NCBI GenBank assembly: GCA_021818505.1
Contig: JAKADX010000023.1
Location: forward strand, 1-59,397
DNA from: Pseudomonadota bacterium
GTDB taxonomy: Bacteria; Pseudomonadota; Alphaproteobacteria; Acetobacterales; Acetobacteraceae
DNA length: 59,397 nucleotides
Direction of reading: 5' to 3'
Shown here: in pieces, positions 7,271 through 15,691 of the stretch
Numbering within the stretch: position 1 is the stretch's first letter
How the letters are laid out: the number at the start of each line of letters is the position of its first letter
Program-made: the position numbers and the translations under genes
Notes under the pieces: generated by a model
The model's database searches: none
Told to the model about the DNA's origin: nothing
Seen by the model: only the letters and a program-made list of their open reading frames with translations

Positions 7271-8669
7271 ATGCCGGGCACCGGGCGGGTCTGGGACGTG
7301 GCGGTGGTCGGTGGGGGCAACGCGGCGTTGTCAGCAGCGATCACCGCGCGCGAGGCGGGGTGCTCGGTGGTGGTGCTGGAGCACGCGCCACGTGCGATGC
7401 GCGGCGGCAACAGCCGGCACACCCGCAATGTGCGCGTGATGCACCCGGCGCCGACCGCGGTGCTGACCGGATGCTACCTGGAGGATGAGTACTGGGACGA
7501 CCTGCGGCGCGTCACCGGCGGTCAGACCGACGAGGCGCTGGCACGGCTCACGATCCGCGGTTCGCACGACGCTCTGGCGTTCATGCGGCGTTGCGGCGTG
7601 CGCTTTCAGCCGTCGCTGGCGGGCACGCTCAGCCTCGCGCGCACCAATGCTTTTTTCCTCGGCGGTGGAAAGGCGCTCCTCAACGCCTGTTACGCCACCG
7701 CCGAGCGACTCGGCGTGGAGATCCTGTATGACACGGAGGTCGAGTCAATCGCGCTCGATGACGGCCGTGCCGGCACGTTGAGCGGCACCAGCCGCGGCTT
7801 CCCGCTGCATCTCGCAGCCAAGGCGGTCGTTGCCGCCGCCGGCGGATTCCAGGCCAATATCGAATGGCTCAAGGAAAGCTGGGGGCCGGCTGCGGAGAAC
7901 TTCCTGATACGTGGTACGCCCTACGCGCGCGGGCGGGTGCTGCGCAACCTGCTGGCGCAGGGTGTCGCCGCCGTCGGCGATCCGACGCAGTGCCACGCCG
8001 TCGCGATCGACGGGCGGGCGCCGAAATTCGACGGCGGCATCGCCACGCGGCTGGACTGCGTGCCGTTCTCGATCGTGGTCAACAAGCACGCGCAGCGCTT
8101 CTACGACGAGGGCCAGGATGTCTGGCCGAAACGCTACGCGATCTGGGGCCGGCTAGTAGCGCAGCAGCCCGACCAGGTCGCCTACAGCATCTTCGACGCC
8201 CGCAGCGAAGAATTGTTCATGCCATCGGTGTTTCCGGCGGTCCGAGCGGGCTCCATCACCGAACTGGCGCGGCTGCTCGGTCTCGATCCGGCGGCGTTGG
8301 ACGCGACAGTGGCGCGCTTCAACGCCGCTTGCCGGCCCGGCGCGTTCGACGCCACGCGGCTGGACGGTGTCGCGACGCAGGGGCTCGATCCGCCGAAGAC
8401 CAACTGGGCGCGCGCGATCATCGCGCCGCCGTTCACCGGCTATCCGCTGCGACCGGGCATCACCTTCACCTATCTCGGCGTGCGCGTGAATGCGCGCGCC
8501 CAGGCGATCATGCAGGACGGAAGCACCGCGACCAATCTGTTCGCCGCGGGCGAGATCATGGCCGGCAGCATCCTCGGCCAGGGCTATCTCGCCGGCTTCG
8601 GAATGGCGATCTGGCACTGTGTTCGGCCGGATCGCTGGGGCGGAGGCGGCGCAGCATGTCCGGGGCTGA
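7271..8669 (+). CDS. tcuA: TcuA-like FAD-dependent tricarballylate dehydrogenase, apparent frameshift near 8612
   Basis: The FAD-binding Rossmann motif is at the N-terminus (DVAVVGGGNAALSAAITARE), and the rest follows the succinate dehydrogenase/fumarate reductase flavoprotein subfamily (NAFFLGGGKALLNACY, GEIMAGSILGQGYLAGFGM). TcuA oxidises tricarballylate to cis-aconitate and passes electrons to TcuB. In the given sequence the reading frame continues to 8992 with an unrelated Arg/Ser-rich tail. Dropping one base, T8612, restores GTVFGRIAGAEAAQHVRG and a TGA at 8667-8669, giving about 465 residues, the family length. The restored end overlaps tcuB by 14 bases. This is either a sequencing error or a true mutation affecting the last 18 residues. 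ATG 7271 follows GGGGCGGG. Confidence 0.8.
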
Positions 8670-9798
8670 TCCTTCGGCATTCGCCGAAACCGCGACGATG
8701 CAGGAGGCGCGGCGGACCATGGAGGTCTGCAACGCTTGTCGCTACTGCGAAGGCTACTGCGTGGTGTTTCCGGCGATGGAGATGCGACGGGCATTTTCGG
8801 CGGCGGACCTCACGCATCTCGCCAACCTCTGCCATTCCTGCCGTGCCTGCTACTATGCCTGCCAGTACGCCCCGCCCCACGCATTCGGCATCAACGTCCC
8901 GAAGGTGTTCGCGCAACTGCGCCAGGAGAGCTACGCGGCCGCTGCCTGGCCGGCGCCGCTCGCGGCTTCGTTCGAGCGCAATGGTCTGGTGATCGCGCTG
9001 GCGATGTCGCTCGGCACCGGTGGCGTGTTCCTGCTCGCGCTGCTGCTGCAAGGCCCGATGAGGCTGTTCGATGCGCGGTCGCTCGCGCCCGGTCACGGGT
9101 TCTACGATGTCATTCCGTACGGCGCGCTGGTTTGGGGTGGAAGCGCTGCGTTTCTGTTCGCGCTGCTGGCGCTCGGCATCGGCTTCGTCCGGTTCTGGCG
9201 CGCCAGCGGCGGGAAAACGGCGCAGCCTCCGGGGCCGGGGGCGCTGCTGCAAGGCCTGCGAGACGCGGCGACCCTGCGGCATCTCGGCGGCGGCGGCTAT
9301 GGCTGCAACGACACCGGCGAGAGCTTCGCGAACGGGCGCCGCCGCCTGCATCATCTGATGGCCTACGGGTTTCTGCTGTGCTTCGCGGCCACTGTGGTCG
9401 GCACAATCGACGACCATCTGCTCGGCTGGCCGGCGCCCTATCCGTTCGTCAGCCTGCCGGTGCTGCTGGGCACGACGGGCGGGCTGGGTATGGTTGCCGG
9501 CACGGCGGGGCTACTGTGGCTCAAGCTGATCGGCGACCCGGCGCCGCAGCCGCGCGGGTTGCTGGGCGGGGATGCAGCGCTGCTTCTCCTGCTGCTGCTG
9601 ATCGCGCTCAGCGGGCTGCTGCTGCTCGCGCTGCGCGCCACCGGGGCGATGGGGCCGGTGCTGGCCGTGCATCTCGGCCTTGTGCTCGCATTCTTTCTGA
9701 CCATGCCATACGGCAAGTTCGTGCATGGCCTCTATCGGGCCGGTGCGCTTGTGCGCGACGCCGCCGAACGGTCAGCGACGAGCGGACGCGGCGGTTGA
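8656..9798 (+). CDS. tcuB: TcuB-like tricarballylate utilisation 4Fe-4S membrane protein
   Basis: About 380 residues. The N-terminus carries two ferredoxin-like cysteine clusters, CNACRYCEGYC and CHSCRACYYACQYAPPH, for iron-sulfur centres. Five or six hydrophobic segments follow (for example GLVIALAMSLGTGGVFLLAL and LMAYGFLLCFAATVVG). The protein reoxidises TcuA and feeds electrons to the membrane quinone pool. The start at ATG 8656 overlaps the restored tcuA end, so the genes are translationally coupled; ATG 8698 is a shorter alternative. The usual transporter TcuC and regulator TcuR are not next to it. Confidence 0.85.
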   Translation: MSGADPSAFAETATMQEARRTMEVCNACRYCEGYCVVFPAMEMRRAFSAADLTHLANLCHSCRACYYACQYAPPHAFGINVPKVFAQLRQESYAAAAWPAPLAASFERNGLVIALAMSLGTGGVFLLALLLQGPMRLFDARSLAPGHGFYDVIPYGALVWGGSAAFLFALLALGIGFVRFWRASGGKTAQPPGPGALLQGLRDAATLRHLGGGGYGCNDTGESFANGRRRLHHLMAYGFLLCFAATVVGTIDDHLLGWPAPYPFVSLPVLLGTTGGLGMVAGTAGLLWLKLIGDPAPQPRGLLGGDAALLLLLLLIALSGLLLLALRATGAMGPVLAVHLGLVLAFFLTMPYGKFVHGLYRAGALVRDAAERSATSGRGG

Positions 9799-9895
9799 CA
9801 GCGGGGGCCCTGCCGCGCCGTTGCCGGCGGCTGGCGCGTTAGCTAACCCTGTGCGCCGGCGGCCGGTCGGGCCGCGCATCGGGGGAGGACGGACG

Positions 9896-10528
9896 ATGGC
9901 GGATGCAGCGCGGCTGCGTATCCTTTTGGTCGGAGCAGGCGGCACGATCGGCCGGGCGGTGGCGGCGGAACTGGGCGCGCGGCACGATGTGGTGGCAGCC
10001 GGGCGCAAATCCGGCACGGTGCAGATCGACATCGACGACCCAGCGAGCGTCGTCGCCGCCATCCGCAAGGTCGGGCCGATCGACGCCGTGGCCTGCGCCA
10101 GCGGGGCCACCGAGTTCCGCCCGCTCGGCATGATCGAGGTGGCTTCGGTGACGCAGTCGGTTTATGCGCTGGGGCTGGCGAGCAAGCTGATGGGGCAGGT
10201 GAATCTGGCGCTGGCGGCGCGGGAGACGCTGCGCGACGGCGGCTCGATCACGCTGGTCTCAGGCGTGTTGAGTGACACGCCGATCGTGGCCGGCTCCTCG
10301 GCCAGCATGGTCAACGGCGCGCTGGAGGCGTTCGTGCGCGCCGCCGCGATCGAGCTGCCGCGCGGCCTGCGCATCAATGTCATCAGCCCGACCGTGCTGA
10401 CCGAGTCGATGCCGGCCTTCGGTCCGTTCTTCCGTGGCTTCGAGCCGGTGCCGGCGTCTCGCGTCGCGCTTGCCTACAGCCGCAGCATCGAGGGCGCGCA
10501 GACCGGCCAAGTGTATCGCGTGCCCTGA
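9896..10528 (+). CDS. Short-chain dehydrogenase/reductase (SDR)
   Basis: The 210-residue protein has the N-terminal nucleotide-binding glycine motif (LLVGAGGTIGRAVAAELGAR), the SDR segment SITLVSGVLSDTPIVAGSSA and then MVNGALEAFVRAAAIEL. The Tyr of the classical YxxxK catalytic pair is replaced: the segment reads SSASMVNGA. Closely similar proteins exist in which this pair is atypical, so activity is uncertain. The ATG has GGGGGAGG eight bases upstream. It lies 97 bp after tcuB on the same strand and could be part of that unit. The substrate is not predictable. Confidence 0.75.
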   Translation: MADAARLRILLVGAGGTIGRAVAAELGARHDVVAAGRKSGTVQIDIDDPASVVAAIRKVGPIDAVACASGATEFRPLGMIEVASVTQSVYALGLASKLMGQVNLALAARETLRDGGSITLVSGVLSDTPIVAGSSASMVNGALEAFVRAAAIELPRGLRINVISPTVLTESMPAFGPFFRGFEPVPASRVALAYSRSIEGAQTGQVYRVP

Positions 10529-10537
10529 GGCGGCGCG

Positions 10538-12115
10538 TCAGCGCGCGCGGCCCTGAGTTTCAAGCTGCGCGGTGCGCACGGACGGCGCCGGCGCCGCCTG
10601 GGCCTGTGGCTCGCCCCGCCCGGCCATCTTGAGCCGCACCCGCACGCTCAGGCCCTGCGGCACCCGGTTGACGGCGGTGATGTCGCCGCCGAGCGCCCTG
10701 GCGTTCTGCCGCGCGATCCACAGCCCGATACCGAAATGCGCCGGCTCCCCGGTGCCAGCCGGCGCTGTGTGGTGCGGCATCGCGCGGCGGTCGGTGTAAT
10801 AGCGCTCGAAGATGCGCGACAGCGCCGCTTCCGGCACGCCCGGCCCTTCGTCCTCGATCTTCGCCAGCGCGGTGCCTTCGGCAACCGCCAGCGTCACCCG
10901 CACCGTTCCGCCGGGCGGGGAGAAGCTGATCGCGTTATCCAGCAGATTCTCGAAGATGCTCTCGATTGCCTCGGCCGCGCCGAGCACCACGACTCCCGGT
11001 GCCAGCGATTCGGTGATCGTCACGCGCTGATCGCTCCGCATCGCGCGGCTGTCGGCGGCCAGCGCGCGCAGCAGCGCGGAGAGGTCCACCCGGTCGTGCG
11101 CGATCTCCAGGAGATCGGCCGTCGCGGAGTCGAGGCGGCGGGCCGAGCGCACCAGCCCGTCCAGCCGGTCGAGCGAGGTGTTCACCGCCGCCAGCGACCG
11201 CTGCAACGCCTCCGGCGCGACCAAAGCGGCGTCCAGCGGCGCCACCGCCTGGCGGATGGTGGCGATCGGTCCCTTGAAGGCGTGAGCGTTGTCCTCCGCG
11301 GCCTGCCGCAACAGCTCGGCCGCGTCGCGCAGCCGCTGCACCATGCCGTCGATGGCGCGCGCCACCGGCACCATCTCCGGCACGTCGGTCACGTCCAGGA
11401 AGCCGCCGGCCGCGCCCGGCGCCAGCGCGCGGCGGTGGAAGCGGCGCAGGTTGGACCACACGCTCTCGAAGATCAGCAGGATCAACCCGGCCATCAGCGC
11501 ATAGACCGCGCCGGCAAGCGCGAGCTGGCGCCGCACCTCGGTCGGCCGGTCGGCGATGCCGGCGATCTCATCGACCGCGTGCACCGCGATCACGATGGCC
11601 CAGCAGCCGGCTGCGCCCGCGACACCGGTCACCGAGGTGATGACCGTGGTGTCGTTGCCGGCCCCTGGCACGCGCTCCGTCAGCGGTGTGCCCCCGGTGC
11701 AGGACCGCGCGAGCTGGTCGAGCACGCCAAGGGCGGCCAACCGGTCGCGCTCGGGGGCGATCTCCGCGGCATCGACGGGGGGCACGCTCGCCACCAGGAA
11801 GAACTGCTGGTCGGCGGCGCTGCCGTTGGGGTGGAAGAACAGTGTGACCTGCCGCCGCGGATCCGCGAACGGCGCCAGCCGGCCGGCGAGCGTGCCGAAT
11901 TCCGCCGGCGTTACCGAAGCGAGCGTGGGCGCCAAGCCGGCGGCGATGGCAGTCCCGGCATCGCGCACGGCGGTCAGCAGCAGCGCCCGCCGCTCGTTCT
12001 CGATGCGGGCATAGATCGAGTACAGCAGCACCGGCAGCAGCGCCAGCACCACCAGCAGGGCCAGCGCCCGCAGACTGAGCGAACGCAGCAGCGAGCGGCC
12101 GGTCCTACGCATCAT
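10538..12115 (-). CDS. Sensor histidine kinase, ChvG-like
   Basis: About 525 residues with an N-terminal membrane segment (LRALALLVVLALLPVLLYSI), a periplasmic region of roughly 190 residues and a second segment (AGAVYALMAGLILLIFESVW), followed by HisKA and HATPase_c domains. The H-box reads DNAHAFKGPIATIRQ, the N-box ENLLDNAISFSPP, the G1 box EDEGPGVP and the G2 box HFGIGLWIARQN. The kinase would phosphorylate the response regulator encoded just upstream. The start is ATG 12115 or 12112, overlapping the regulator stop (12105-12107), which implies translational coupling. The arrangement and G2 region resemble alphaproteobacterial ChvG/ExoS; the signal is unknown. Confidence 0.85.
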   Translation of the reverse strand: MMRRTGRSLLRSLSLRALALLVVLALLPVLLYSIYARIENERRALLLTAVRDAGTAIAAGLAPTLASVTPAEFGTLAGRLAPFADPRRQVTLFFHPNGSAADQQFFLVASVPPVDAAEIAPERDRLAALGVLDQLARSCTGGTPLTERVPGAGNDTTVITSVTGVAGAAGCWAIVIAVHAVDEIAGIADRPTEVRRQLALAGAVYALMAGLILLIFESVWSNLRRFHRRALAPGAAGGFLDVTDVPEMVPVARAIDGMVQRLRDAAELLRQAAEDNAHAFKGPIATIRQAVAPLDAALVAPEALQRSLAAVNTSLDRLDGLVRSARRLDSATADLLEIAHDRVDLSALLRALAADSRAMRSDQRVTITESLAPGVVVLGAAEAIESIFENLLDNAISFSPPGGTVRVTLAVAEGTALAKIEDEGPGVPEAALSRIFERYYTDRRAMPHHTAPAGTGEPAHFGIGLWIARQNARALGGDITAVNRVPQGLSVRVRLKMAGRGEPQAQAAPAPSVRTAQLETQGRAR

Positions 12116-12881
12116 CGCGCCAGCGGTAGCCGAAGCCGGGGTAACTGCCGAGGCAGGCGAAATCCGCATCGACGGCCTCGAACTTGCGGCGGATGCGCTT
12201 GATCATGGCACGCACATTAGCGCGGTACCCCTCTTCGCCGGGACCGGCGAGGAAGCCCTCGCCCTTGATCGCGTCGTAGATCTGGCGGTAGGCCACATCC
12301 TCCCCGCCGGCCGTCACCAGGCGATGCACGACATCGAACTCGGTGCGGCTGAGCGGCACTTCCTCGCCGTTCCATAGGGCGCGGCGGGAGCGGCAGCGCA
12401 GCAGCAGCCGCCCGCTGGCCAGGTCCGCCTCGGCCGCGGTGGCGCCAGTACCGGCGGTGGGTGCCGGACCGGCATCGCGCGGGCGGGTCACCAGCTCCAG
12501 CCGCTGCAGGATGATCGCCGGGCCGCGGCCCTTGTCGATGAACTCGACCGCCCCGTCGCGCAGCGCCTGCTCCTCGAACATCGGCGCGCCGTGCGAGGTC
12601 ACGAACACGATCGGCAGTTCGATCCCCTCGGCCTTCGCCGCACGCAGGAAGCTCAACCCGTCCAGCCCCGGCATGTCGAGGTCGAGGACGCAGGCGCAGG
12701 CGCCACTGCCGGCCCGCAGTGCCGCAAGCGCCGCCTGCGGGTCGTCGAAGCAGACCGGCTCGAAGCCCGCCGAGCGCAGGTTGGCGGAGAACACGTCCAG
12801 GAACAGCCGATCGTCGTCCACCAACACGAGCCGCCGCGCCGCCGGCGAGCGCGCGACGGGATCAGGAGGTCTGAGCGTCAT
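12105..12881 (-). CDS. Response regulator with winged-helix output domain, ChvI-like
   Basis: The receiver domain has the acidic pocket in LVLVDDDRLFL, the phosphoacceptor Asp in CVLDLDMPGLDG, the switch Thr in IVFVTSHGAP and the Lys in FIDKGRG. The C-terminal domain (PLSRTEFDVVHRLV, then GYRANVRAMIKRIRRKF and SYPGFGYRW) is an OmpR/PhoB winged helix and is very ChvI-like. I prefer ATG 12881, which overlaps the lipoprotein stop by 20 bases; ATG 12908 is nine codons longer. Neither has a strong ribosome site, which fits coupled translation. Confidence 0.85.
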   Translation of the reverse strand: MTLRPPDPVARSPAARRLVLVDDDRLFLDVFSANLRSAGFEPVCFDDPQAALAALRAGSGACACVLDLDMPGLDGLSFLRAAKAEGIELPIVFVTSHGAPMFEEQALRDGAVEFIDKGRGPAIILQRLELVTRPRDAGPAPTAGTGATAAEADLASGRLLLRCRSRRALWNGEEVPLSRTEFDVVHRLVTAGGEDVAYRQIYDAIKGEGFLAGPGEEGYRANVRAMIKRIRRKFEAVDADFACLGSYPGFGYRWRDDA

Positions 12882-13329
12882 GAATCCCAGCCAGGCATGT
12901 GCCACCATCGCCGCCGCCGGCGAGCTGCTCGCTGAGCGCGAAGAAGCCGGCCCGCGTCACGTCGTAGTAGAATACAATATTTACGCTGCAACCGCTGCCC
13001 TGATACGTCCAGGTCTGCGACGCGCCACTCGCGGCTTGCGAGGCTGGCTGGCCGAGCAGGCGGCGCACCGCGTCCTGCGACAGGCCCACCACCTGCAACG
13101 GCGGCAAGGCGGGGGCCGGTGCGGCCTGCGGCGTGTGGGTCAGACGCCCGGCCGCTGCGGCCGACCCGCTCGGCGCTGGTCGGACATGTGGCTGCAGCGG
13201 GAGCGGAGCCTCATGGGCGACCGGTTTCGGCGGCGGCTTCGGGGGCGGGGGCTTGGGCAGTAGAGCGCAGCCGGCCAGCGCCAGCACGCCTAGCAACAGC
13301 GCCGCCGCAGAGCCGTCACTCGCAGTCAC
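12862..13329 (-). CDS. Predicted lipoprotein, BamE/SmpA-like C-terminal region
   Basis: About 155 residues with a lipobox (LLLGVLALAGC) and a Pro/Lys-rich linker (PKPPPPKPPPKP). A C-terminal segment reads LQVVGLSQDAVRRLLGQPAS, then WTYQGSGCSVNIVFYY. The phrase GLSQDAVRRLLGQP followed by W-x-Y resembles the SmpA/BamE motif seen in small outer-membrane lipoproteins. The likely start is GTG 13329, because upstream frame sequence lacks a signal peptide. It is the first gene of the lipoprotein-regulator-kinase unit and could report envelope state to the kinase; this is inference from position. Confidence 0.65.
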   Translation of the reverse strand: MTASDGSAAALLLGVLALAGCALLPKPPPPKPPPKPVAHEAPLPLQPHVRPAPSGSAAAAGRLTHTPQAAPAPALPPLQVVGLSQDAVRRLLGQPASQAASGASQTWTYQGSGCSVNIVFYYDVTRAGFFALSEQLAGGGDGGTCLAGIHDAQTS

Positions 13330-13334
13330 CGGCC

Positions 13335-13363
13335 GTGACAAAGCTGGGACACGGATTGTATCA
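13335..13363. promoter_or_regulatory. Possible overlapping divergent promoters
   Basis: On the plus strand, GTGACA (13335-13340) and TATCAG, 18 bases on, could drive the glycine-zipper gene. On the minus strand, TACAAT within 13355-13361 lies about 27 bases before the lipoprotein GTG. Each has one good and one weak box, so this is a tentative call. Confidence 0.3.
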
Positions 13364-13425
13364 GGCAGCGCCTGCACCCTAATCCGAGTGCGCAACCAAG
13401 TGGCTGCGCGAACAAGGAGGACGGA

Positions 13426-13638
13426 ATGGCGGTCGTGCGGGTGCTGTTTCTGGGGCTGGGCGTCCTGGCGCTTGCAGGTTGCTCCAACCTCAATACAACG
13501 CAACAGCGCGCGTTGAGCGGGGGTGCGATCGGGTCCGCGGCAGGACTGGGCATTGCCGCAATCTCCGGCGGCAGCCTGTTGGCGGGTGGTCTGGTGGGCG
13601 CCGCGGGGGGCGCGGCAATCGGGGCGCTGACGCATTGA
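13426..13638 (+). CDS. Glycine-zipper lipoprotein, 70 aa (OsmB/YMGG-like)
   Basis: A strong ribosome site (AGGAGG) precedes the ATG. The N-terminus has a lipobox, LALAGCSNLN, giving a mature lipid-anchored peptide of about 50 residues. The remainder is a Gly/Ala-rich hydrophobic zipper (SGGAIGSAAGLGIAAISGG) and then LLAGGLVGAAGGAAIGALTH, typical of small outer-membrane-associated glycine-zipper proteins. The precise role is unknown, although relatives are often stress-induced. Confidence 0.8.
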   Translation: MAVVRVLFLGLGVLALAGCSNLNTTQQRALSGGAIGSAAGLGIAAISGGSLLAGGLVGAAGGAAIGALTH

Positions 13639-13675
13639 ACCGGTGCAACCTACAGTGCGACGGAGTGTGACGCAG

Positions 13676-14014
13676 ATGATCGCAAACTGGAACCGCCTGC
13701 CTTTCGCCGCGATCGCTTTTGCCGTGGCGTTCGCGGCGGCGGCGGTGCCCTCGGCACGCGCCGATGGCCACTGGGAGCACCATGGCTGGGGCGGCTGGCG
13801 CGGCGGCGGCTGGCGCGGCGGCTGGGGCGGTTGGGGCGGCTGGCACCGCGGCTGGGGCTACGGCTACTATGCGCCGCCGGTGGTGGTGGCGCCACCGGTC
13901 GCCGTGGCGGTGCCGCCCCCGGTGGTGGTAGCGCCGCCCGTGGTTATGGCGCCGCCGGTCGTTGTGGCGCCGCCGATGTTCGCTTTGCCTTCGATCAACT
14001 TCTTCTTCCGGTGA
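13676..14014 (+). CDS. Secreted Gly/Trp-rich protein with Pro/Val repeats, 112 aa
   Basis: ATG 13676 is preferred (GGAG ten bases upstream) over GTG 13643. A signal peptide (FAAIAFAVAFAAAAVPSARA) precedes HWEHHGWGGWRGGGWRGG-type Gly/Trp/Arg repeats. The C-terminal third is an imperfect PPVVVAPPVAVA-like repeat, and the protein ends in INFFFR. The low-complexity makeup suggests a periplasmic or surface structural protein. No catalytic family is recognisable. It lies between the glycine-zipper lipoprotein and a receiver-domain gene on the same strand. Confidence 0.65.
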   Translation: MIANWNRLPFAAIAFAVAFAAAAVPSARADGHWEHHGWGGWRGGGWRGGWGGWGGWHRGWGYGYYAPPVVVAPPVAVAVPPPVVVAPPVVMAPPVVVAPPMFALPSINFFFR

Positions 14015-14019
14015 CGGCC

Positions 14020-14439
14020 ATGGCGGACCCGCTTTGGGCTGACATGAAGCGGCGCTGGCAGCCGGATGAGGCGGCCGACGGCGTGACGGTGCTGCTGGTT
14101 GAGGACGATCCGCTGGTGCGCGAGGTCCTCGCCGAAACGCTGGTCAACGGCGGGCATAGCGTGGTCGCCTGCCGCGACGGCGAGGAGTGCCTGCAAGCGC
14201 TGCCCGGCATCGACAGATCCGTCGTCCTGCTGACCGACGTGGCGCTGCCCGGCTGCTCCGGCCGGGCGCTTGCGGACGAGTTCCGCCGCCAGCGCCCCGG
14301 CGCGCCGGTGCTGTTCGCGACCGGGCTGCCGACGGACAACCTGCCGCCCATGCATGACGACGAGGTGCTGCTGCTGAAGCCGTTCAGCCTGCGCGGGATG
14401 CTGGACGCGGTCGATCGGATGCTCGGCGTCGGATCCTGA
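14020..14439 (+). CDS. Single-domain response regulator (CheY-like receiver)
   Basis: The 139-residue protein is only a receiver domain: acidic pair in LLVEDDPLVREVL (D29/D30), phosphoacceptor D73 in LLTDVALPGCSG, conserved Thr in LFATGLP and Lys120 in LLLKPFSL. No output domain follows. The start at ATG 14020 is 5 bases after the preceding stop. The partner kinase is not identifiable; the histidine kinase at 10538-12115 already has its own regulator. Confidence 0.85.
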   Translation: MADPLWADMKRRWQPDEAADGVTVLLVEDDPLVREVLAETLVNGGHSVVACRDGEECLQALPGIDRSVVLLTDVALPGCSGRALADEFRRQRPGAPVLFATGLPTDNLPPMHDDEVLLLKPFSLRGMLDAVDRMLGVGS

Positions 14440-14442
14440 GCG

Positions 14443-14466
14443 CGCCGCCGGCGTCGGCCGGCGGCG
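14443..14466 (+). terminator. GC-rich hairpin after the receiver gene
   Basis: A perfect 10-bp stem (14443-14452 with 14457-14466, loop GTCG) begins three bases past the stop codon. No T-run follows, so it would be a weak or factor-assisted terminator. It separates the small-gene cluster from the RND operon. Confidence 0.5.
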
Positions 14467-14538
14467 TCACGACGCTGGCGGCATTGGCCGCCACCGTGCC
14501 ATCGTGCGGCGAAACCACCTGATCCGGGGGTCGCACGC

Positions 14539-15684
14539 ATGGGCCTGCGCCGCCGCCATCATACGCTGCTCGCCGGCATTTCGCTGCTGCTGCTGATCAC
14601 CGGCTGCGGCAAACAGAACGCCTATGTGCCGCCACCGCCGCCGGAGGTCGGGGTGGCCACGCCGCTGGCCCGCGGCGTGACGCCGTATCTGGAGGAAACC
14701 GGCACCACCGTGGCCTACAACAGCGTCGATCTGGTGGCGCGCATCGAGGGGTTCGTCCAAAGCATCAACTACACCGACGGCGCCGAGGCGAAGGCCGGCA
14801 AGCAGCTTTTCGTCATCGAGCCGACGCCCTATCAGGCGAAGCTGCAACAGGCGCAGGCGTCGCTGGCGGCGGCGCAGGCCCAGTACGTGCAGTCGGAGGC
14901 CGAGTTCCAGCGCCAGGCCTCGCTCGCCAGAAAGGATTTCGCCTCGCAGTCCGCACTTGATCAGGCGCGGGCGACACGCGATGCCAACAAGGCCAACGTC
15001 ACCAACGAGCAGGCCGGCGTGGTGCTGGCCGGCATCAATCTCGGCTACACCAGCGTCACCGCACCATTCGACGGCACGGTGACGCAACACCTGGTCTCGG
15101 TCGGCGAACTCGTCGGCGCCAATGGCACGACGAAGCTCGCCAGCATCGTTCAGCTCGATCCGATATACGTCACGTTCAGCATCAGCGATCAGGACGTGCA
15201 GCGCATCCGTGCCGAACTGCGCAAGGCCGGGCTGACCGCACGCGATCTCGGTAAGGTCCCGGTCGAGGCCGGGCTGGCGACGGAGCAGGGCTATCCGCAT
15301 CGCGGCGTGCTCGACTACGCGGCGCCGGAGGTGGACAGCGGCACCGGCACGCTGACGGTGCGCGGTGTGTTTGAAAATAAGGATCATGCACTGCTGCCTG
15401 GCTATTTCGTGCGCGTGCGCGTCCCCCGTGCGCTGCAGGCGACGCCCGCATTGCTGGTGCCGGACGCCGCCCTGGGCGCCAACCAGGCCGGGCGCTATGT
15501 GATGGTGGTCAACAAGCACGACGTGGTGGAGCAGCGCGCCGTCGTGACCGGCGCCAAGATCGGCACGTTGCGCGTCGTGGAATCCGGCCTCAGCCCGGAC
15601 GATCGCGTGGTCATCAGCGGACTGGCGCGCGCAATCCCGGGCGAGAAGGTGGTCGCGAAGCCGACGCCGATGCCGCAGTCGTGA
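14539..15684 (+). CDS. RND efflux periplasmic adaptor subunit (AcrA/MexA-like)
   Basis: A lipoprotein-type signal (LLAGISLLLLITGCGK) is followed by the barrel-lipoyl-hairpin architecture of membrane fusion proteins. The lipoyl halves are at ARIEGFVQSINYTDGAEAKA and VTAPFDGTVTQHLVSVGELV, with an Ala/Gln-rich coiled-coil hairpin between them (KLQQAQASLAAAQAQYVQSE). The protein has 381 residues, a normal length. It would link the inner-membrane pump encoded next to an outer-membrane channel. The two genes are 7 bp apart and form an operon. Confidence 0.9.
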   Translation: MGLRRRHHTLLAGISLLLLITGCGKQNAYVPPPPPEVGVATPLARGVTPYLEETGTTVAYNSVDLVARIEGFVQSINYTDGAEAKAGKQLFVIEPTPYQAKLQQAQASLAAAQAQYVQSEAEFQRQASLARKDFASQSALDQARATRDANKANVTNEQAGVVLAGINLGYTSVTAPFDGTVTQHLVSVGELVGANGTTKLASIVQLDPIYVTFSISDQDVQRIRAELRKAGLTARDLGKVPVEAGLATEQGYPHRGVLDYAAPEVDSGTGTLTVRGVFENKDHALLPGYFVRVRVPRALQATPALLVPDAALGANQAGRYVMVVNKHDVVEQRAVVTGAKIGTLRVVESGLSPDDRVVISGLARAIPGEKVVAKPTPMPQS

Positions 15685-15691
15685 CCGCGTC

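Noticed and set aside
7864-8655. Long open frame upstream of tcuB suggesting a 644-residue protein
   Set aside because: It overlaps tcuA in another frame and is Arg/Ala-rich low-information sequence; the real protein begins at ATG 8656 next to the iron-sulfur motifs.
10736-12202. A 488-residue plus-strand ORF opposite the histidine kinase
   Set aside because: Its composition (Arg/His/Gln-rich, no domains) is typical of an antisense shadow, and the minus-strand kinase has all catalytic motifs.
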